A DNA stretch of 10,801 nt from Deltaproteobacteria bacterium. Its GTDB lineage: Bacteria; Desulfobacterota; Desulfobacteria; Desulfobacterales; JAFDCJ01. Location: NCBI GenBank assembly GCA_024277475.1, contig JAJRVC010000609.1, forward strand, positions 1-10,801, given 5' to 3'. The notes under the pieces are model-generated. The model was given only the letters and a program-made list of their open reading frames with translations, did no database searches and had not been told where the DNA came from. Position 1 is the first letter of the stretch. The number at the start of each line of letters is the position of its first letter. The position numbers and the translations under genes are program-made. Below are positions 7,701 to 10,801 of this stretch, piece by piece.

Positions 7701-8355
7701 GATAATCTTTCGCTTTTTCATAGGTCATGCCGATGAGCGACGGAACAGGGAGACAGTCTTCTTTAAGGGCACGCAATTCCTTTTCCGTCTGCTTGAGTTT
7801 TTTACAGTAGGCTTGCGCGCCCGTTTTAAAGACCTCAATTATTTTACGGTCACCTTTTTTTCCAAGAAGAGGCATTTTGTCAAATATTGGGTCTGGATCT
7901 TGAATGGTTAAACCACCCGTACAGTTTTCCGTCTGTTTTTTCAGGTACCCAATATATTGCCTGGTAAGCGTTTTATTGAGTCTTTTTTGGCGAAATTCGT
8001 CAGCATATTTACCAAGAGTCCGGCCCCAGCAAATGGTCTGTAAAAAACTTGGCAGCGCATTGCAGGCCGCATCGCTTAACGGATCATCCTTGACGAGTCC
8101 TTTCACCTTATATGGGCCGGCGTCGACATTCTCCACCTTCTTGAGGGTGTCATACATCAGTTCCTTTTGGACATAATCATTCAGCTTCTTTGAAGAAAAA
8201 CATTGACGGTACTTTTTTTTTAAGACTTTTGAAGTCAGGGTTTGTTCAGCAAAGGTATTTGGAACTGCCAAGAAAAAAAGAAGAAAAAATAAACCGAAGA
8301 GAATAACAAAAGGCAAAACCGTGAAAATTATCGCGCCTGACCTGGGTCTAATCAT
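4702..8355 (-). CDS. Giant secreted PASTA/Ig/PKD-like multidomain protein
   Basis: This is a 1217-residue exported protein. A very hydrophobic start (9-31) ends in a plausible signal-peptidase site TFA-EQ (36/37); an uncleaved anchor is possible. Residues 38-200 are mostly helical with six cysteines (52, 98, 109, 145, 184, 201). A degenerate PASTA-like repeat (204-282) is followed by an Ig-like domain (285-378) and a beta domain (381-484). Three clearer PASTA repeats follow (490-557, 561-623, 630-694), each starting VPDxxGKT or VPNLVGKT and ending with a DP/NP/TPAxG turn. Two PKD-like domains (696-783, 786-870) carry a shared W-[FY]-IDxK motif. Residues 875-1050 form an unrecognised module. 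A Gly/Ala/Asn/Gln-rich linker (1060-1115) leads to a small beta domain (1117-1192, DHGKEDGDIITLYLNGK...PPNTA). PASTA repeats bind peptidoglycan or beta-lactams in kinases and PBPs; neither partner domain is present. Its ATG overlaps the preceding stop. Confidence 0.85.
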   Translation of the reverse strand: MIRPRSGAIIFTVLPFVILFGLFFLLFFLAVPNTFAEQTLTSKVLKKKYRQCFSSKKLNDYVQKELMYDTLKKVENVDAGPYKVKGLVKDDPLSDAACNALPSFLQTICWGRTLGKYADEFRQKRLNKTLTRQYIGYLKKQTENCTGGLTIQDPDPIFDKMPLLGKKGDRKIIEVFKTGAQAYCKKLKQTEKELRALKEDCLPVPSLIGMTYEKAKDYLLLGLPAGKEFSMDLLVIEDGKQKRYPLDSTAYRKVKQLKIVRQVPQAGILVDRFINLSVVLEPLVPEKVIIKGPASPVITTGTHLQLDAEAVFNNGERNTVTDAPECAWISSDSKVIRIDKGKVELLSQPAKDTKYHVIAAYSMNGKTVRSDPYPVDIVQGKIPVQLIFKVAGPRVFFTNQSGPKFQLWLRYSDDSMKKLSSLMEDFDKIVVFEVVPSTISIWTFDDELMASYPPTPTRDKFRVRAVYKKNKILLKSNWLDFRLESGVLIVPDVSGKTVNEAIKMLKQVGFYSWSIKLYQFAAGDPCMGNEPPDRVVSTDPSAGWSATPDTTIDLTIEGVNVPDILGKTEVDARREIESAELQFSSIQGLRFDPQYQPGHVSRQNPGSVQCVRPQTMIVATLNGTPVSATVPNLVGKTQEDAEKIVAGTIFSLKVMMAKRHASQINQGVILQQTPAAGTAVQPNSATVITVSLNPPLPQIGIRVQPDRRSYPLGLPLKFTEDVTRKNPSNTYTFQWFIDGKFYAKGDFCHHIFTTPGWHYVQLVMTSTDPQENDAIIRNIGIEYPPSPEISIKVQPELPIYQPGARVTFICVTRNLPDATAYNWYIDNKFIGKKKRHAYTLGGEGRYTVRVGVRRGSNFDEIKVERVVKVGPSAIKPLGRWVNKFQPAGPATHLRVCSSYWIPGFSYSNGLLPVVSQKSGWSKCSTFDTIGAVDGYSLYTGEQADGHNSGWMVFSPAGSGKIKFKVYGFKFGDPAKTNHAQEGFTRYAGSIDPKGILLPSSLSFTQKHARSGTVQWQTEEGLTCSARIHKFKKSTQGTITAHVFVPGGVDNEQCVEGALEPAAAIPPNGPGVAGAAASSLSNAIQAGNTFQNKLAGNAANQSGSASQQGGNGNLQNVTVSQKNVTLTFWDHGKEDGDIITLYLNGKVLKENIKLTKKKKSFPVTLTSGNNLFEVEAKNEGSIPPNTASVRISHVTKGRGTQIYERKSGQRASMNLYAP

Positions 8356-9242
8356 TGTGCCGCCGGAGGGTGTATGTTTTTCTGGAGAGAGACCACCGAT
8401 AAATCCATGCTATCCGGCGTCATGTGAGTCGGTTCCAGCCTGAACCCTGAAAAATCTTCATGTGTTAATGAACCGGCCAGGTTGCGCACATCGCCAAGAT
8501 ACAAAATCGTGATAACGGCTGTTCCTGTTGTAAAGGTGTCCAGGTGCGCTGATTCTACAGCAGGTATATTTTTTTCCAGCACGGACAAAATAGACTCCAG
8601 GCGGCTGTATGATGACAAATGACTCAAACGCAGTGTAACCGTCCTCCCGCTTTGAAGTTCTTGAGCGTTTATTTCCTGAAATTTTGCATTGAGTTTGTCC
8701 GCAAGGCGACGGGCGGCTTTTTGAATGGCCAGCGTCCCCCCTTGGATTTCGTCCAGATGCGGCACAGTGGCGGAAGCAGAGAAAGACGCTATTATTCTCG
8801 CGTCTGCATTCCGTATTATCCTTGCGGTCACCGTGGCATGAACGGTTTTCATATTGGAGCCGGAAATACCCACTGTCCCCAACTTGGCAATCGCGTTACC
8901 GACAACGGAATATTGAGCGCCATGTTCAAGGCCAATCGCGGCAACGGCCTGTTGGTCCCCTTCAAGGTCGCGTAATCCCTTAGCCTGAATAATATTTTTC
9001 CGAACCATGGCAGAGTCCACAACATCAAAACCATGGGCCAAGAAACCTTCTATAAGCGTTGTCTCGGCTTGGCCGGGTTGCTCCGAAATATCGGTAGTGT
9101 CAAGGATCCAGATAACTTTTTCCTCAATAAGTACCCATACTTTAGGTCCGGCAACAGCAAAAGAGGCATGGCCGTTGACAATAAAAAGAATCAAGAACAG
9201 TTGCATGACAACATGCCAAATCTTCACTTTGAACAATGCCAC
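8352..9242 (-). CDS. Secreted TolB/CsgG-like protein, first gene of the block
   Basis: This is a 296-residue predicted periplasmic protein. The chosen start is the GTG at 9240-9242: AGAGGA lies about 7 nt upstream, and it gives a proper signal peptide (two lysines, hydrophobic 9-22) with a likely cut after AVA (31/32). The first half (34-190) has the TolB-N/CsgG-like course: a strand VWVLIE, a helix TTLIEGFLAHGFDVVDSAMV, then GLEHGAQYSVVGNAIAK and a strand HATVTARIIRNADARIIASF. The second half (198-285) is an alpha/beta piece with VTLRLSHLSSYSRLESILSV and TAVITILYLGDVRNLAGSL, like small ferredoxin-type domains found after such modules. FlgT of Vibrio has a comparable middle domain, but I cannot call this FlgT. 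It lacks a lipobox cysteine, unlike the other small members. It is translationally coupled (ATGA) to the PASTA protein, which suggests the two products act together. Confidence 0.8.
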   Translation of the reverse strand: MALFKVKIWHVVMQLFLILFIVNGHASFAVAGPKVWVLIEEKVIWILDTTDISEQPGQAETTLIEGFLAHGFDVVDSAMVRKNIIQAKGLRDLEGDQQAVAAIGLEHGAQYSVVGNAIAKLGTVGISGSNMKTVHATVTARIIRNADARIIASFSASATVPHLDEIQGGTLAIQKAARRLADKLNAKFQEINAQELQSGRTVTLRLSHLSSYSRLESILSVLEKNIPAVESAHLDTFTTGTAVITILYLGDVRNLAGSLTHEDFSGFRLEPTHMTPDSMDLSVVSLQKNIHPPAAQ

Positions 9243-9314
9243 AATAAAATCCTCTTAAAAAAAGAAAAACGGAAGCCAACCTCTTTTGTTGTTATTCCTT
9301 ATCATTATCAAGGG

Positions 9315-9345
9315 GTTCACCTACGTTCTTCTTCTTGTTCACCTA
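9315..9345. repeat. Pair of 9-bp direct repeats just downstream of the promoter
   Basis: GTTCACCTA occurs at 9315-9323 and again at 9337-9345, exactly 22 bp apart, about two helical turns. Both copies lie inside the predicted leader, within 35 bp of the predicted start of transcription (about 9349). In RNA the repeat reads UAGGUGAAC twice. It could be a binding site for a dimeric regulator on one face of the DNA, or an RNA-binding target. Neither has been shown. Confidence 0.5.
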
Positions 9346-9355
9346 TGAATGTCTT

Positions 9356-9383
9356 ATTATATGTTAAGATTGATAGAAGTCCA
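9356..9383 (-). promoter_or_regulatory. Predicted promoter of the six-gene block
   Basis: On the minus strand a perfect -10 TATAAT (9356-9361) lies 16 bp from TGGACT (9378-9383), a 4/6 match to the -35 consensus. Transcription would start near 9349, leaving a leader of about 107 nt before the GTG at 9242. No other equally good -10 lies in the gap, and the position fits the first gene. This looks like a housekeeping-sigma promoter that may need an activator because its -35 is weak. Confidence 0.6.
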
Positions 9384-9600
9384 GCATTTTTCCCGGGTGC
9401 ATGCATATTGTTTCTGTAACTGTTCAGCAGCGCGTCATCCGGAGTTTTTGCTCTGTTAAGGAGGACCCCATTGTCAAGACAGTTTTTAGGAAACATTAAG
9501 CCATAATTACATCGAAAAAATAAAGGGAGATTCACTAAGAAGAAGATGGAAGAAAAAAATGTGAAAAAATGAACCTGAAAGTATATGGTCAACCCATTGC
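9384..9600. other. Non-coding stretch upstream of the promoter
   Basis: I see no convincing gene here. The sequence is A-rich on the plus strand (9500-9590). It contains TGTCAAGACA (9472-9481), a 4-bp inverted repeat beside gaggacccca that resembles IS-end sequence but has no partner in the window. One open minus-strand frame (9317-9592) is dominated by Phe/Leu/Asn codons of the A/T-rich tract and overlaps the promoter. It has no ribosome site and is not taken as a gene. Confidence 0.5.
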
Positions 9601-9631
9601 ACTCACAACATAATCAAACTCGCAACATAAT
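9601..9631. repeat. Two-copy 14-bp repeat at the composition boundary
   Basis: ACTCACAACATAAT (9601-9614) and ACTCGCAACATAAT (9618-9631) agree at 13 of 14 positions with a 17-bp period. They lie at the last A/T-rich bases before the GC-rich segment starts near 9645. They could be a regulator site for the rightward gene, or a trace of the recombination that made the junction. Confidence 0.5.
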
Positions 9632-9641
9632 GACTCCATGA

Positions 9642-9740
9642 TTTGTCGGCGTTTTGGAAAGACCGGGCTTGCAGACGGAGGAATTGGTGCGGCGGCTCCA
9701 GGCCGCTCAGCATCTGTTGACAGAAGAGGCCGCGGGATGA
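9642..9740 (+). pseudogene. 3' fragment of an unidentified gene upstream of the VanZ-like gene
   Basis: The plus frame from 9642 to the TGA at 9738-9740 reads FVGVLERPGLQTEELVRRLQ and then AAQHLLTEEAAG. The codon use is GC-rich and the composition is like the helical tail of a soluble protein. The frame closes upstream at a TGA (9639-9641), and no start with a ribosome site is present. Its stop overlaps the ATG of the VanZ-like gene (ATGA, 9737-9740), the usual arrangement of two coupled genes. I infer that it is what remains of the gene once upstream of vanZ, cut off at the junction. I do not recognise the family. It could also be a chance open frame. Confidence 0.45.
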
Positions 9741-10600
9741 ATGTCGCTCATGCCCCGGGAAAACGCTGTTCCGGTTTTGGCCTCTTCCTACTCTATGCGG
9801 CCTGCTTCCTCCTGGTCGTCTGTTATGTCAATATGTTTCAGCTCTGGGTCTGGCTCAGCAGACAGCTGGGGCCCGGACCCTGGACCGGTCGTTTGCCTGT
9901 CCTGGTCACCCTTGCTGTTTTGTTGCTGAATCTTGCCTCCTTCGTTCAGCGTTTTCATAAAGGCATCAGAGTACATTTTATCTCTCTTGCCCTGGGCATC
10001 GGAGTCGCCTTCCTGGCCCTGGCGGTCCCGGACCCGCATATCCCCATTAAGCGAATCCATGTCGCCGAATATATCGTCCTGTCGTTTCTGGTTCGATTTG
10101 CCCTCAGTCATCGTCTCCAGGGCAACCGGCTGGCCCTGTTTACCGCCCTGGTCACCCTGCTTTTCGGCATCCATGATGAAATGATTCAGGGCCTGCATCC
10201 CCTGCGCTATTACGGCTGGCGGGACATGATCGTCAATGGTCTGGCTGGCGGCGGCGGCGCTTTGCTGGGACATGGGCTGCGTTTTTTTGAGACCGCATCT
10301 CCGCACGATGCGGACCATGAACCACGGCGGACGGTTTCGCCGGGCCTTGCCTTTTTCTATGCCATGCTGTTCGCCGCTGTCGGCTGGCTTGTCGTTTCAC
10401 TCTACGAGCAGCGGGGCGGAGCCGTCCGGGCCGCCTCGTTGCTGCCCCTTGCCTGCATGTGCCTGGTCATCACCGTGCTGTACCCGGAAGTCGTTGTCGA
10501 CTCCCGTGAGCATCACGGCATGCAGGCCGTATTCTGGCTGGCCCTCGGCCTGGCGATATACCCCGTGTTGATCAATGTCGCCGGCATCCGCTTTATGTGA
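9737..10600 (+). CDS. VanZ-like integral membrane protein
   Basis: This is a 287-residue protein from the ATG at 9737. An in-frame ATG at 9638 would add 33 Arg/Gly-rich residues but has no ribosome site and lies across the composition boundary, whereas AGAGG stands 7 nt before 9737. About nine membrane segments are visible (roughly 13-37, 54-68, 77-97, 108-122, 131-145, 165-180, 202-224, 229-249, 263-283). The VanZ-family signature is present: H108-x-x-E111-Y112 and, after the next helix, E148-x-x-Q151, P155-x-R157, D163 and N167. VanZ-like proteins are membrane proteins linked to low-level teicoplanin resistance in enterococci and otherwise of poorly known role. The family core is about 120-150 residues, so the C-terminal third (202-287) is an additional membrane part. 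The gene is more GC-rich than the block to its left and converges on ftsH with a 24-bp gap. Confidence 0.82.
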   Translation: MNVAHAPGKRCSGFGLFLLYAACFLLVVCYVNMFQLWVWLSRQLGPGPWTGRLPVLVTLAVLLLNLASFVQRFHKGIRVHFISLALGIGVAFLALAVPDPHIPIKRIHVAEYIVLSFLVRFALSHRLQGNRLALFTALVTLLFGIHDEMIQGLHPLRYYGWRDMIVNGLAGGGGALLGHGLRFFETASPHDADHEPRRTVSPGLAFFYAMLFAAVGWLVVSLYEQRGGAVRAASLLPLACMCLVITVLYPEVVVDSREHHGMQAVFWLALGLAIYPVLINVAGIRFM

Positions 10601-10624
10601 CGAGGTTCGTCGCAAGTCACGTTG

Positions 10625-10801
10625 TTAAGATTGCTGGTCGCCGGCGATGATTTCCTCCAGCTCTGCGCCGGTTATTTTTTCCTTTTGCAGCAGAATTTCC
10701 GCCGCTTTTTTGAGAAGACCCTGCTTGTCCTTGAGAATATTCAGGGCGACCTCGTACTGTTTATCGATAATCTTCCGCACCTCCTCGTCGATAATGCGCG
10801 C
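10625..10801 (-). CDS. ftsH: FtsH-type ATP-dependent zinc metalloprotease, C-terminal end
   Basis: The last 58 residues of a minus-strand gene whose frame begins exactly at 10801 and ends at the TAA at 10625-10627. The sequence ARIIDEEVRKIIDKQYEVAL, then ILKDKQGLLKKAAEILLQKE and ITGAELEEII, is the end of the FtsH peptidase domain. It follows the pattern I-D-x-E-V-x-x-I-I...A-x-x-I-L...L...L-L-x-K-E-x-x-x-G-x-E-L. FtsH is an inner-membrane AAA+ protease that degrades misfolded membrane proteins and regulators. The ATPase and HEXXH parts are outside the window. The short acidic tail GDQQS is ordinary. A paralogous FtsH-like protease, not the main one, cannot be excluded. Confidence 0.9.
   Translation of the reverse strand, partial: ARIIDEEVRKIIDKQYEVALNILKDKQGLLKKAAEILLQKEKITGAELEEIIAGDQQS

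Noticed and set aside
9317..9592. Minus-strand open frame of 91 codons upstream of the first gene
   Set aside because: It overlaps the promoter, lacks a ribosome site and consists largely of residues expected from A/T-rich non-coding DNA.
9638..9736. Earlier ATG for the VanZ-like gene
   Set aside because: No Shine-Dalgarno sequence, an implausible Arg/Gly-rich 33-residue lead, and a competing ATG at 9737 with AGAGG at proper spacing and coupling to the preceding stop.
1..10801. CRISPR arrays, tRNA or rRNA genes
   Set aside because: No regularly spaced repeats with unique spacers, and no cloverleaf or conserved rRNA sequence was seen by eye on either strand.

Overview
The window looks like an accessory region of a Gram-negative (diderm) bacterium. 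I lean towards Desulfobacterota/Deltaproteobacteria from the mix of families and the moderate GC content, but no phylogenetic marker is complete enough to prove it. Most of the sequence is one leftward (minus-strand) block of six exported proteins (9242 down to 639). It is bounded on the left by nested insertion-sequence debris and on the right by a visibly more GC-rich segment that carries a VanZ-like membrane protein gene and the 3' end of ftsH.

Left edge (1-638): the last 36 codons and right inverted repeat of an IS66-family element. It is inserted into the orfB of an older, decayed IS3-family element on the minus strand, whose orfA is frameshifted and seems to have lost its start codon.

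Central block (639-9242, minus strand), in transcription order: (1) a 296-aa secreted protein with a TolB/CsgG-like N-terminal half; (2) a 1217-aa secreted protein with four PASTA-like repeats, Ig/PKD-like domains, an undescribed cysteine-containing module and a small C-terminal beta domain; (3) a 594-aa lipoprotein joining a helical, TPR-like N-terminal half to a CsgG-like domain; (4) a YcfL-like (DUF1425-type) lipoprotein; (5) a compact CsgG-family lipoprotein; (6) an LpoB-like lipoprotein. Genes 1/2 and 3/4 overlap by ATGA, and 4/5 are 14 bp apart. Two longer gaps (4506-4701 and 1374-1555) hold a small inverted-repeat-bounded element and a hairpin plus an internal promoter, respectively. 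A good sigma70-type promoter lies at 9356-9383. Every product has an export signal, four are predicted lipoproteins, and none shows a catalytic motif. The simplest reading is a structural or regulatory complex at the outer membrane/peptidoglycan interface. The YcfL-LpoB neighbourhood and the PASTA repeats point to peptidoglycan synthesis or binding, while the CsgG/TolB-type domains point to an outer-membrane assembly. The function is inferred, not shown.

Right edge (9243-10801): a 5' untranslated and regulatory stretch, a short two-copy repeat, then an abrupt rise in GC. There a fragment of a plus-strand reading frame (9642-9740) overlaps the start of a VanZ-like gene (9737-10600), which converges on the ftsH 3' end (10625-10801, minus). 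The fragment and the composition change suggest that the six-gene block, or DNA to its left, joined the chromosome here by recombination or horizontal transfer.
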